Shown here: piece after piece, positions 7,884 to 14,485 of the stretch
Numbering within the stretch: position 1 is the stretch's first letter
How the letters are laid out: each line of letters opens with the position of its first letter
Source: Prevotella sp. CAG:891
GTDB lineage: Bacteria; Bacteroidota; Bacteroidia; Bacteroidales; Bacteroidaceae
Assembly: GCA_000437675.1 (NCBI GenBank)
Contig: FR901695.1
Coordinates: forward strand, 1 to 14,485
Direction of reading: 5' to 3'
Length of the DNA: 14,485 bases
Program-made: the position numbers and the translations under genes
Notes under the pieces: generated by a model
Database searches by the model: none
The model's input: the letters and a program-made list of their open reading frames with translations, nothing else
What the model was told of the DNA's origin: nothing

Positions 7884-7895
7884 TTTATATGCTGG

Positions 7896-7989
7896 TAAGC
7901 AGATGCAGATTGTTTTGGAATTTGCATGGGGTATACCTAAATATTTAGTTTAGCGATAGATTGCCACATGCTTGCGTTGCATCTGCTTA
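7896..7989. repeat. 12-bp perfect inverted repeat flanking 70 bases upstream of prfB
   Basis: TAAGCAGATGCA (7896-7907) and TGCATCTGCTTA (7978-7989) are exact reverse complements separated by 70 bases. The left arm starts 13 bases after the acyl-CoA ligase stop and the right arm ends 59 bases before prfB. No target-site duplication flanks the arms and no T-run follows. The candidate prfB promoter lies between the arms. Confidence 0.8.
7921..7953 (+). promoter_or_regulatory. prfB: Candidate prfB operon promoter
   Basis: TTTG (7921-7924), a 21-base spacer and TAGTTTAG (7946-7953) fit the Bacteroidota promoter pattern with one mismatch in the -7 element. Transcription would start near 7960, about 90 bases before the ATG at 8049. 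The right arm of the 12-bp inverted repeat would then fall in the leader. Confidence 0.4.
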
Positions 7990-8048
7990 GCCTATCTCCC
8001 TATTATATATAATAATAACTATACACTGAAACTCATTCCAAACCGCTG

Positions 8049-9167
8049 ATGATAACTTCCGACCAACTGAAAGATGCGCAGGAGCGCACCGAAGCCCTTT
8101 ACCGCTACTTAGACATTGAAGCTAAAACCATGGAGCTGCAGGAAGAACAACTCCGAACCCAGGACCCTGGTTTCTGGGACGATGCCAAACGGGCCGAAGA
8201 GCAAATGAAAAAGGTAAAAGGCATTGAAAAGTGGATCGAAGGTTACAAGCATGTGAAACTGCTGGTTGACGAACTGGCACTGGCTTTCGACTTCTATAAG
8301 GACGAAATGGTTACCGAAGAAGAAGTGGACGAAAACTATGCATGCACCATCGAAGCTATCGAGGAACTGGAACTGCGCAACATGCTGAGACAGGAAGAGG
8401 ACTCGATGGACTGTGTGCTGAAAATCAATTCGGGTGCCGGCGGTACAGAAAGTCAGGACTGGGCTTCGATGCTGATGCGTATGTATATGCGCTATGCCGA
8501 AGCTCACGGCTACCGTTGCACCATCTCGCACTTGCAGGATGGCGACGAAGCGGGCATCAAAACCGTAACGATGGAAATTGAAGGCGACGATGCTTACGGC
8601 TACCTAAAGAGCGAAAACGGCGTACACCGCTTGGTGCGCGTGTCGCCCTACAATGCGCAGGGTAAACGCATGACGTCGTTTGCTTCGGTATTCGTTACAC
8701 CGCTGGTTGACGATACCATCGAGGTATATGTCGACCCGTCGAAAATTTCGTGGGACCTTTTCCGCTCGGGTGGTGCCGGCGGTCAGAACGTGAACAAGGT
8801 GGAAACGGGTGTGCGTCTGCGCTACCAGTACAAAGACCCTGACACGGGCGAGGAGGAAGAAATCCTGATTGAAAACACCGAAAGCCGTAAACAGCTCGAA
8901 AACCGCGAAAACGCCATGCGCTTACTGCGTTCGCAACTCTACGACCGCGCCCTGCAAAAACGTAAGGCGGCACAGGCTAAAATCGAGGCGGGCAAAAAGA
9001 AAATTGAATGGGGAAGCCAAATCAGAAGCTATGTGTTTGACGACCGACGCGTCAAAGACCACCGCACAGGATTCCAAACAAGCGATGTGGGTGGCGTGAT
9101 GGATGGTAAAATCGATGGCTTTATCAAGGCTTACCTGATGGAATTCTCTGAGAACGAAACAGAATAG
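8049..9167 (+). CDS. prfB: Peptide chain release factor 2
   Basis: This 372-residue protein releases nascent chains at UGA and UAA codons. It shows the N-terminal helical domain, GAGGTESQDWA at 129-139, and the catalytic GGQ at 244-246 within RSGGAGGQNVNK. The stop-codon-reading loop has SPY at 199-201 where E. coli has SPF. The conserved TSFASV segment follows at 209-214. The whole protein lies in one frame. At the place of the usual +1 frameshift (E. coli reads CTT-TGA-C there), codons 21-22 are TTA GAC (Leu-Asp, 8109-8114), so the autoregulatory frameshift is absent. The gene heads a plus-strand cluster: the next start is 25 bases downstream. RF1 is excluded because the loop lacks PxT and the N-terminus is RF2-like. 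Confidence 0.97.
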   Translation: MITSDQLKDAQERTEALYRYLDIEAKTMELQEEQLRTQDPGFWDDAKRAEEQMKKVKGIEKWIEGYKHVKLLVDELALAFDFYKDEMVTEEEVDENYACTIEAIEELELRNMLRQEEDSMDCVLKINSGAGGTESQDWASMLMRMYMRYAEAHGYRCTISHLQDGDEAGIKTVTMEIEGDDAYGYLKSENGVHRLVRVSPYNAQGKRMTSFASVFVTPLVDDTIEVYVDPSKISWDLFRSGGAGGQNVNKVETGVRLRYQYKDPDTGEEEEILIENTESRKQLENRENAMRLLRSQLYDRALQKRKAAQAKIEAGKKKIEWGSQIRSYVFDDRRVKDHRTGFQTSDVGGVMDGKIDGFIKAYLMEFSENETE

Positions 9168-9192
9168 TCTAACCCGATAATCTGAATCGACC

Positions 9193-9339
9193 ATGAATAA
9201 ACATCAACAACGTAATCTGAAAAAAAGTATCCGCGATGCCCAACAGGCTCGCCAGGCTAACCGCGTAATCAATGGCATCTTTATGGCTTTGATTCTGCTC
9301 ATGGTGCTGGCTCTGCTGGCTTACTACTTTATAAACTAA
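9193..9339 (+). CDS. 48-residue single-pass membrane microprotein, family not recognised
   Basis: An ATG at 9193 opens a 48-codon frame ending in TAA at 9337-9339. It sits 25 bases after prfB and 15 bases before the next gene, and so fills the gap between two co-directional genes almost exactly. The first 25 residues are strongly polar and basic (QQRNLKKSIRDAQQARQANR). Residues about 26-47 are one hydrophobic helix (GIFMALILLMVLALLAYYF). Codon choice resembles the neighbours (GCC, CTG, CGC). The layout suggests a tail-anchored or N-in inner-membrane protein. I do not recognise the family and propose no function. Its placement argues that it is translated as part of the prfB-kbl cluster. Confidence 0.68.
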   Translation: MNKHQQRNLKKSIRDAQQARQANRVINGIFMALILLMVLALLAYYFIN

Positions 9340-9354
9340 TTCAATACATTCATC

Positions 9355-9846
9355 GTGTCTGTCGAAATTGAACGTAAATTTTTAGTTCGCGGCGACTACA
9401 AATCGAAAGCCGTTTCACACAGCCGCATTGTGCAGGGATACATCTGCAGCGACCGCGGACGCACCGTGCGGGTGAGACTGCGCGGCGAAAAGGGATATTT
9501 AACCATCAAAGGCCCTTCGACCGATAACGGACTTTCGCGCTACGAATTTGAAAAAGAAATCACGGTCGACGAAGCTCTTTCGCTGTTGCGCCTTTGCCAA
9601 CCCGGCATCATCGATAAGGTGCGCTGGCTCGTTCCGGCCGGTAAGCATACGTTCGAGGTCGACGAGTTCTTTGGCGACAACGAAGGTCTTGTTGTGGCCG
9701 AGGTAGAACTGTCGCACGCCGATGAAAGTTTCGAACACCCCGATTTTCTGGGCCCTGAAGTGACGGGCCAACGCCGTTACTACAACTCCGCACTCCGAAC
9801 CTGCCCATTCAAGGACTGGCCCGAAGCGCACGCTGATAACGCGTAA
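9355..9846 (+). CDS. CYTH domain protein (triphosphate tunnel metalloenzyme)
   Basis: This 163-residue protein starts with GTG at 9355, which places the diagnostic EIERKF motif (ExExK, residues 4-9) at the N-terminus as in the rest of the family. Further tunnel residues are visible: basic RVRLR at 39-43, TIKG with Lys52, YEFEKEI at 63-69, KVR at 88-90, FEVDEF at 100-105 and AEVELS at 115-120. These charged residues alternate along beta strands, the pattern of an eight-stranded tunnel binding a triphosphate and divalent metal. Small bacterial members resembling this one hydrolyse tripolyphosphate or nucleoside triphosphates; others are adenylate cyclases or thiamine triphosphatases. The sequence does not settle the substrate. 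It lies 15 bases after the microprotein and 32 before kbl. Confidence 0.92.
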   Translation: MSVEIERKFLVRGDYKSKAVSHSRIVQGYICSDRGRTVRVRLRGEKGYLTIKGPSTDNGLSRYEFEKEITVDEALSLLRLCQPGIIDKVRWLVPAGKHTFEVDEFFGDNEGLVVAEVELSHADESFEHPDFLGPEVTGQRRYYNSALRTCPFKDWPEAHADNA

Positions 9847-9878
9847 CATATAATACTAAATTATAAAATCTTACATCC

Positions 9879-11066
9879 ATGTACGGAAAATTCCAAGAAC
9901 ATCTACAAAAAGAATTGGCAGGTATCAAAGAGGCAGGTCTTTATAAGGAAGAACGCCTCATCGAAGGCCCTCAGAAGGCAGCTATCCAAGTAAAAGGTCA
10001 GGAAGTGCTGAACTTCTGCGCCAACAACTACCTCGGTCTTTCAAATCATCCGCGCCTCATCCAGGCCGCTAAGGACATGATGGACCGCCGCGGCTACGGT
10101 ATGTCGAGCGTACGCTTTATCTGCGGTTCGCAAGACGCCCACAAACAACTCGAAGCTGCTATCTCTGACTACTTCAAAACAGAAGATACCATTCTTTACG
10201 CTGCATGCTTCGACGCTAACGGTGGTGTGTTCGAACCCTTGCTCACGGCTGACGATGCCATCATCTCGGACGCATTGAACCACGCTTCAATCATCGACGG
10301 TGTGCGCCTTTGCAAAGCTAAACGCTACCGCTATGCCAATGCCGACATGGAAGACTTGGAACGTCAGCTACAGGCTGCTCAGGAACAGCGTTTCCGCATC
10401 ATCGTAACCGATGGTGTATTCTCAATGGACGGCAACGTAGCTCCGATGGACAAGATTTGCGACTTGGCTGAAAAGTACGACGCATTGGTAATGGTCGACG
10501 AAAGCCACTCTGCCGGTGTCGTTGGTGCAACGGGTCACGGTGTGAGCGAATTCTTCAACACTTACGGCCGCGTCGACATTTACACGGGTACGCTCGGTAA
10601 GGCTTTCGGTGGTGCCATGGGTGGTTTCACCACGGGCCGCAAGGAAATTATCGACATGCTCCGTCAGCGTTCACGTCCCTACCTCTTCTCTAACTCTGTA
10701 GCTCCCGCCATCGTTGGTGCTGCCATCGAAACCTTCAACATCCTGAAGGAAAGCAACGAACTCCACGACAAACTCGTTGACAATGTAAACTACTTCCGCG
10801 ACAAGATGATGGCTGCCGGCTTTGACATCAAACCGACGCAGAGCGCTATCTGCGCCGTAATGCTTTACGATGCCAAGCTTTCGCAGGTTTATGCCCAGAA
10901 GATGCAGGAAGAAGGTATCTACGTTACCGGTTTCTACTACCCCGTTGTGCCGAAGGATCAGGCTCGTATCCGCGTGCAGATTTCTGCCGGCCACGAACGC
11001 GAACACCTCGACAAGTGTATCGCTGCCTTCATCAAGGTGGGCAAAGAACTTGGCGTGCTGAAATAA
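9879..11066 (+). CDS. kbl: Glycine C-acetyltransferase (2-amino-3-ketobutyrate CoA ligase)
   Basis: This 395-residue PLP enzyme of the alpha-oxoamine synthase family splits 2-amino-3-ketobutyrate with CoA into glycine and acetyl-CoA. Visible features are the substrate region NFCANNYLGLSNHP at 45-58, GSQDAHKQLE at 83-92, the NHASIIDG loop at 134-141, the PLP-contacting Asp207 and His210 in VDESHSAG, and the Schiff-base Lys241 in GTLGKAFGGAMGG. The length and the near-identity of motifs to E. coli Kbl favour this over its relatives BioF (7-keto-8-aminopelargonate synthase) and serine palmitoyltransferase. The presence of threonine dehydrogenase at 3247-4203 supports the pathway role. Codon use is biased to GGT, AAG, AAC and TAC, more than in neighbouring genes, which suggests high expression. 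It is the last gene before a strong terminator. Confidence 0.94.
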   Translation: MYGKFQEHLQKELAGIKEAGLYKEERLIEGPQKAAIQVKGQEVLNFCANNYLGLSNHPRLIQAAKDMMDRRGYGMSSVRFICGSQDAHKQLEAAISDYFKTEDTILYAACFDANGGVFEPLLTADDAIISDALNHASIIDGVRLCKAKRYRYANADMEDLERQLQAAQEQRFRIIVTDGVFSMDGNVAPMDKICDLAEKYDALVMVDESHSAGVVGATGHGVSEFFNTYGRVDIYTGTLGKAFGGAMGGFTTGRKEIIDMLRQRSRPYLFSNSVAPAIVGAAIETFNILKESNELHDKLVDNVNYFRDKMMAAGFDIKPTQSAICAVMLYDAKLSQVYAQKMQEEGIYVTGFYYPVVPKDQARIRVQISAGHEREHLDKCIAAFIKVGKELGVLK

Positions 11067-11124
11067 GCAGCCGTCTGTAGGAATTTAGGATATAACATTC
11101 GCTAAATACCCATTTATCACACAC

Positions 11125-11184
11125 CAGCGCATGGTCAGCTGTTCGGTTAAATGCTGTTCAGCTCGCCATGCGCTGTTTTTATTT
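11125..11184 (+). terminator. Intrinsic terminator of the prfB-kbl cluster
   Basis: CAGCGCATGG (11125-11134) and CCATGCGCTG (11166-11175) form a perfect 10-bp GC-rich stem, followed at once by TTTTTATTT (11176-11184). The long loop can fold further through AGCTG and CAGCT. The stem begins 58 bases after the kbl stop codon. Confidence 0.88.
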
Positions 11185-11420
11185 GCTCTCGCCAAATAGT
11201 TGCTGAATAATCCGGCAATGGGTTGCGAACAGAACAGATTATGAGTTTCAGACAAACCCTGCTACAGGTTTCATCCATCCCCCACCCTCGCCCACACTGT
11301 TGCCGCAGCTCTTTGGAAAAAAGTCACACTTTGGCCTTGAAAACACCTTCAATCACCTCTTAGAGTGCCAAGTAGCTCTTCAAAATCATGAGTTGCGTAT
11401 CTATTTTCATAGCAAAGGGC
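11185..11420. other. Intergenic stretch without recognisable features
   Basis: Between the kbl terminator and the topA promoter region I find no gene, RNA or repeat. The only notable local feature is a short pyrimidine-rich run near 11275-11300. Confidence 0.45.
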
Positions 11421-11459
11421 ATGATACACACCCTTTCCCGTTTTTTTTTTCTACTTTTG
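11413..11459 (+). promoter_or_regulatory. topA: topA promoter with a T10 homopolymer
   Basis: TACTTTTG (11452-11459) matches the -7 consensus TAnnTTTG and lies 21 bases before the topA ATG, so the leader would be very short. No TTTG is present at the -33 position. Instead a run of ten T (11441-11450) sits right against the -7 box. Upstream, AAAGGG (11414-11419) and CCCTTT (11431-11436) form a 6-bp inverted repeat with an 11-base loop. With the T-run it could also act as a weak terminator. Confidence 0.55.
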
Positions 11460-11480
11460 CACCATAAATAAAATAACGCT

Positions 11481-13829
11481 ATGCAAAAGAACTTAGTAAT
11501 CGTTGAGTCGCCCGCTAAGGCAAAGACCATTGAAAAATTTTTAGGACCTGACTTTAAGGTTATGTCGAGCCTTGGCCACATTCGCGATTTGAAGAAGAAA
11601 AACTTTGGCGTGGACCTTGAGACGTTTGAACCGCAATACGAAATACCTGCCGACAAACGGCATGTAGTCAGCGATTTACGCGCACAAGCTAAAGCTTCGG
11701 AGGCTGTTTGGCTGGCATCCGATGAGGACCGCGAGGGAGAAGCCATCGCCTGGCACCTGGCCGAGGTGCTCGGACTCGATCCGAAGGAAACGCGCCGTAT
11801 CGTATTTCACGAAATTACGAAACCGGCTATTCTCTCGGCTATCGAACATCCGCGCCACATCGACCTGAACCTGGTTGATGCCCAGCAGGCACGCCGCGTA
11901 CTCGACCGTCTGGTGGGCTTTAAGCTCTCGCCGGTACTTTGGCGACGCGTGCGTCCCAGCCTTTCGGCAGGACGTGTGCAGAGTGTGGCTGTACGTCTGA
12001 TTGTGGAACGCGAACGCGAAATTCAAAAGTTTATCCCCGAAGCATCATACCGTGTCACGGCCAACTTCAACGTGCCGGCGGGCAACGGACAAACGGTGTT
12101 GCTCAAAGCGGAACTCAACAAACGCTTTGCTACCAAAGACGAAGCTGAAGAGTTCCTGACCTACTGCCGCGATGCTGCGTTCAATATCGACAGCATCACG
12201 ACGCGCCCCACCAAGCGCACTCCGGCTGCTCCGTTTACCACTTCGACGCTGCAACAGGAGGCTGCCCGCAAACTGGGTTTCCCGGTGAGCATGACCATGC
12301 GCGTGGCGCAAACGCTCTACGAATCGGGACTCATTACTTATATGCGTACTGACTCGATGAACCTGTCAGACCTCTGCCTCAACAGTTGCGGACCGGTCAT
12401 CGAACAACTTATGGGGGCGGAATATCACAAGCGTCGCACCTACCACACGCACTCGAAAGGGGCGCAGGAGGCGCACGAGGCCATCCGACCTACCGACATG
12501 GCACGTCAGCACGTTGAAGGTACACCGCAGGAAAAGCGTCTGTACGAACTGATTTGGAAACGTACCATCGCCAGCCAGATGGCAGATGCACAACTGGAGC
12601 GTACAACGGTGAATATTGCTATCAATAACCGTCCGGAATACTTCCAGGCAACAGGCCAGGTAGTTCGCTTCGACGGTTTCATGCGCGTTTACCGCGAAAG
12701 TCTGGGCGACGACGAAGTGCAGCAGGCAGACGATGCCAACTTACTGCCGCCCATGAACGAAGGACAGCAGCTCGAGAAGCACAACATCACGGCGCAGCAG
12801 CGATTTACGCAGCAGCCGCCGCGTTATACGGAACCTTCGCTCGTACACAAACTCGAAGAACTGGGTATTGGCCGTCCGTCTACCTATGCGCCGACCATCT
12901 CTACCATCCAGCAGCGCGAATATGTGGTTAAGGGTGAAAAGGAAGGCACACCGCGCGCATTCATTCAGCTTTCGCTTCTACCCGACGGACAGATCACCGA
13001 GGAAACGCTGACTGAAAACGTAGGTAGCGACAAGGGTAAACTCATCCCGACGGACATTGGCCTCGTTGTCAATGATTTCCTCATGGAGTATTTCCCGGAC
13101 ATCATGGATTATAACTTTACGGCAAACGTCGAAAAGGAATTCGACGAAGTGGCCGAAGGTCATAAAAACTGGACCAACCTCATCAGCACTTTCTATCGCG
13201 ACTTCGAACCGCAGGTTGAACGCACGATGAACGAAAAAACGGAACACCGTGTCGGTGAACGCGAATTGGGCATCGATCCGCAATCGGGCAAACCCGTAAG
13301 TGTAAAAATCGGCCGTTTCGGACCGGTCGCACAAAAGGGCGAATCGGGCAGCGAGGAAAAGCCTACCTTTGCCAACTTGAAAGCGGGTCAGAGCATCGAA
13401 ACCATTACGCTCGACGAAGCGCTCGAACTCTTTAAGTTGCCGCGCGAATTGGGCGAATTTGAAGGGGTTATGCTGAAGGCGAACTCGGGTCGCTTCGGTC
13501 CGTATGTGCAAATGAACAAACTCTATGTGTCCATTCCGAAGGACGAGGACCCGATGACGATTTCGCTGGAACGTGCCATCGAACTGGTACAGATGAAGCG
13601 CGAGGCTGATGCCAAAAGTCTGCTCAAAACCTTTGACGAGGAACCCGGACTGGAAGTCAAAATGGGACGTTGGGGCCCGTATATTGCCTACAAAAAGAAG
13701 AATTACAAAATTCCGGCCAAGGAGGCTGAAAATGCGGCTAACCTTTCGCTCGAAGATTGCAAACGCATCATGGAGGAGGACAGCAAAAAGCCTGTACGCA
13801 AACGCAAAACCGCTGCGAAAAAGGCGTAA
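11481..13829 (+). CDS. topA: DNA topoisomerase I (type IA)
   Basis: This 782-residue enzyme relaxes negative supercoils by cutting one strand and forming a 5'-phosphotyrosine link. The N-terminal Toprim domain shows Glu9 in VIVESPAKAKTIEKFLG and the acidic triad in SDEDREGEAIAWHL at 80-93. LSAGRVQSVAVRLI at 161-174 and the catalytic Tyr287 in GLITYMRTDS follow, then HEAIRPTD and LGIGRPSTYAPTIS. The C-terminal part has no Cys4 zinc fingers such as E. coli TopA carries. It has three copies of a glycine-aromatic module ending in GRFGP or GRWGP (around residues 610, 671 and 730) and a Lys/Arg-rich tail. This is a common non-zinc C-terminus outside the proteobacteria. No terminator is seen after the stop, and aroK starts 83 bases later, so read-through is likely. 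Confidence 0.97.
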   Translation: MQKNLVIVESPAKAKTIEKFLGPDFKVMSSLGHIRDLKKKNFGVDLETFEPQYEIPADKRHVVSDLRAQAKASEAVWLASDEDREGEAIAWHLAEVLGLDPKETRRIVFHEITKPAILSAIEHPRHIDLNLVDAQQARRVLDRLVGFKLSPVLWRRVRPSLSAGRVQSVAVRLIVEREREIQKFIPEASYRVTANFNVPAGNGQTVLLKAELNKRFATKDEAEEFLTYCRDAAFNIDSITTRPTKRTPAAPFTTSTLQQEAARKLGFPVSMTMRVAQTLYESGLITYMRTDSMNLSDLCLNSCGPVIEQLMGAEYHKRRTYHTHSKGAQEAHEAIRPTDMARQHVEGTPQEKRLYELIWKRTIASQMADAQLERTTVNIAINNRPEYFQATGQVVRFDGFMRVYRESLGDDEVQQADDANLLPPMNEGQQLEKHNITAQQRFTQQPPRYTEPSLVHKLEELGIGRPSTYAPTISTIQQREYVVKGEKEGTPRAFIQLSLLPDGQITEETLTENVGSDKGKLIPTDIGLVVNDFLMEYFPDIMDYNFTANVEKEFDEVAEGHKNWTNLISTFYRDFEPQVERTMNEKTEHRVGERELGIDPQSGKPVSVKIGRFGPVAQKGESGSEEKPTFANLKAGQSIETITLDEALELFKLPRELGEFEGVMLKANSGRFGPYVQMNKLYVSIPKDEDPMTISLERAIELVQMKREADAKSLLKTFDEEPGLEVKMGRWGPYIAYKKKNYKIPAKEAENAANLSLEDCKRIMEEDSKKPVRKRKTAAKKA

Positions 13830-13853
13830 AACTGCTGCACTGCAACAAACGGC

Positions 13854-13878
13854 GGGCTGAACTTCTCGGTTTCGGCCC
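13854..13878 (+). other. Hairpin between topA and aroK
   Basis: GGGCTGAA (13854-13861) and TTCGGCCC (13871-13878) pair over 8 bases with one G-T wobble around a 9-base loop. No T-run follows, so it is not a standard terminator. It might stabilise a processed end or weakly attenuate read-through from topA. The pairing is short enough to be fortuitous. Confidence 0.3.
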
Positions 13879-13912
13879 ACCGCATAACTTCACTTGCTAA
13901 TTCATCATCAAC

Positions 13913-14467
13913 GTGCAAAGTATCATACTGATAGGCTATATGTGTGTGGGAAAAACCACGGTCGGACGTGCGCTTGCCAAACGGCTGGGACTTACGTTCT
14001 ACGATCTCGACTGGTATATCGAGGAAAGGTTTCACACCCGTGTAGCCGACATTTTTGCCAACGAGGGCGAGGAGCGCTTTCGCGACCTGGAACGCCGCAT
14101 GCTGCGCGAAGTGGCTGAGTTCGAAAACATTGTGCTTTCGTGCGGCGGAGGCACACCGTGCTTCTTCGACAACATGGACTACATGAACCACACCGGGCAG
14201 ACATTCTACCTCAATGCCTCAACCGATACCATTATTCAGCACCTGAACATCAGCCGGGGCGAACGACCATTGCTCAAAGGCAAGTCGGAGGCTGAACTGC
14301 GTGATTTCATCAACGAACAACTGCAACTGCGCGAACCCTACTACCGGCAAGCGCAACATATTATAGATGTCAACGTGCTCGATTCTTTCGATAAAATTTC
14401 GATTGTCGTTGACGATATTCAATCTAAAATAATTTCTTCTGACAACTATGCGAAAATGGAGAATTGA
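13913..14467 (+). CDS. aroK: Shikimate kinase
   Basis: This 184-residue P-loop kinase phosphorylates shikimate at the 3-hydroxyl, the fifth step of the chorismate pathway. The GTG at 13913 places the Walker A motif GYMCVGKTT at 8-16, as expected for the family. DLD at 31-33 matches the DxD shikimate/Mg site. Arg57 in ERFRDLE, the glycine triplet in SCGGGTP at 76-82 and the lid arginine in RGERPLL at 115-121 are the other substrate-binding signatures. The protein is slightly longer than the usual 170-175 residues because of a polar C-terminal extension, and the speA start lies within the last codons. Position after topA and before speA suggests one transcript. Confidence 0.94.
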   Translation: MQSIILIGYMCVGKTTVGRALAKRLGLTFYDLDWYIEERFHTRVADIFANEGEERFRDLERRMLREVAEFENIVLSCGGGTPCFFDNMDYMNHTGQTFYLNASTDTIIQHLNISRGERPLLKGKSEAELRDFINEQLQLREPYYRQAQHIIDVNVLDSFDKISIVVDDIQSKIISSDNYAKMEN

Positions 14468-14485
14468 GGACTCGGAAGAGCTCTA
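14448..14485 (+). CDS. speA: Biosynthetic arginine decarboxylase, first 12 codons only (cut by window edge)
   Basis: An ATG at 14448 opens a frame, offset from aroK, that reads MRKWRIEDSEEL to the window edge. That N-terminus is what I recall for Bacteroidales SpeA, the PLP-dependent enzyme that turns arginine into agmatine for polyamine synthesis. The start overlaps the aroK 3' end by 20 bases, which suggests translational coupling. Only 12 residues are visible, so the assignment rests on recognition of that short segment. Confidence 0.75.
   Translation, partial: MRKWRIEDSEEL

Noticed and set aside
7896..7989. Reading the 12-bp inverted repeat as a terminator for the acyl-CoA ligase gene
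   Set aside because: The arms are 70 bases apart and no T-run follows the right arm, so it does not fit an intrinsic terminator.
11131..11199. 22-codon Cys-rich small frame after kbl
   Set aside because: It overlaps both arms of a clear intrinsic terminator, so the frame is incidental.
12978..13880. 300-codon open frame on the minus strand opposite topA
   Set aside because: Antisense shadow of the topA 3' end. It is Phe/Arg/His-rich with no recognisable motif, while the plus-strand frame has the expected topoisomerase modules.

Overview
The window reads as chromosomal DNA from a member of the Bacteroidales (Bacteroidota), probably Bacteroides/Prevotella-like. Three things point there. The clearest promoter candidates fit the Bacteroidota primary-sigma pattern TTTG-N19-21-TAnnTTTG instead of TTGACA/TATAAT. 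Start codons have little Shine-Dalgarno sequence before them. The protein set (SDR-type threonine dehydrogenase, a CoA-disulfide-reductase/rhodanese/TusA/DsrE fusion, and a release factor 2 with SPY in place of SPF) also looks typical of that phylum. I see no phage, IS element, CRISPR array, rRNA or tRNA. Most of the window is housekeeping and central metabolism.

Left part, minus strand (1-5669): a large sulfur-handling fusion protein runs off the left edge (1-2473). A gene-poor gap of about 770 bases follows, holding a 21-bp in-frame tandem repeat and a strong terminator. Next come an L-threonine 3-dehydrogenase gene (3247-4203) with a near-perfect promoter, and a two-gene unit encoding a DUF1634-type membrane protein and a TauE/SafE-type anion exporter (4411-5669). 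A 369-base divergent intergenic region then separates the strands.

Right part, plus strand (6039-14485): a long-chain acyl-CoA ligase (6039-7883); then a tight cluster of prfB, a 48-residue membrane microprotein, a CYTH triphosphatase-like protein and kbl (8049-11066), closed by a clear intrinsic terminator. After a 414-base gap with a poly-T promoter come topA (11481-13829), aroK (13913-14467) and the first 12 codons of what looks like speA, overlapping aroK by 20 bases.

Two functional links cross the operons. Threonine dehydrogenase (minus strand) and Kbl (plus strand) together convert threonine to glycine and acetyl-CoA but sit about 5.7 kb apart in different units. The CoA-disulfide reductase fusion and the TauE/DUF1634 pair are both plausibly sulfur-related and flank the threonine dehydrogenase gene. 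I did not find a convincing wholly new system. The best leads are the 48-residue microprotein, the 21-bp repeat, the inverted repeat before prfB, the palindrome that overlaps the threonine dehydrogenase promoter, and the poly-T topA promoter.
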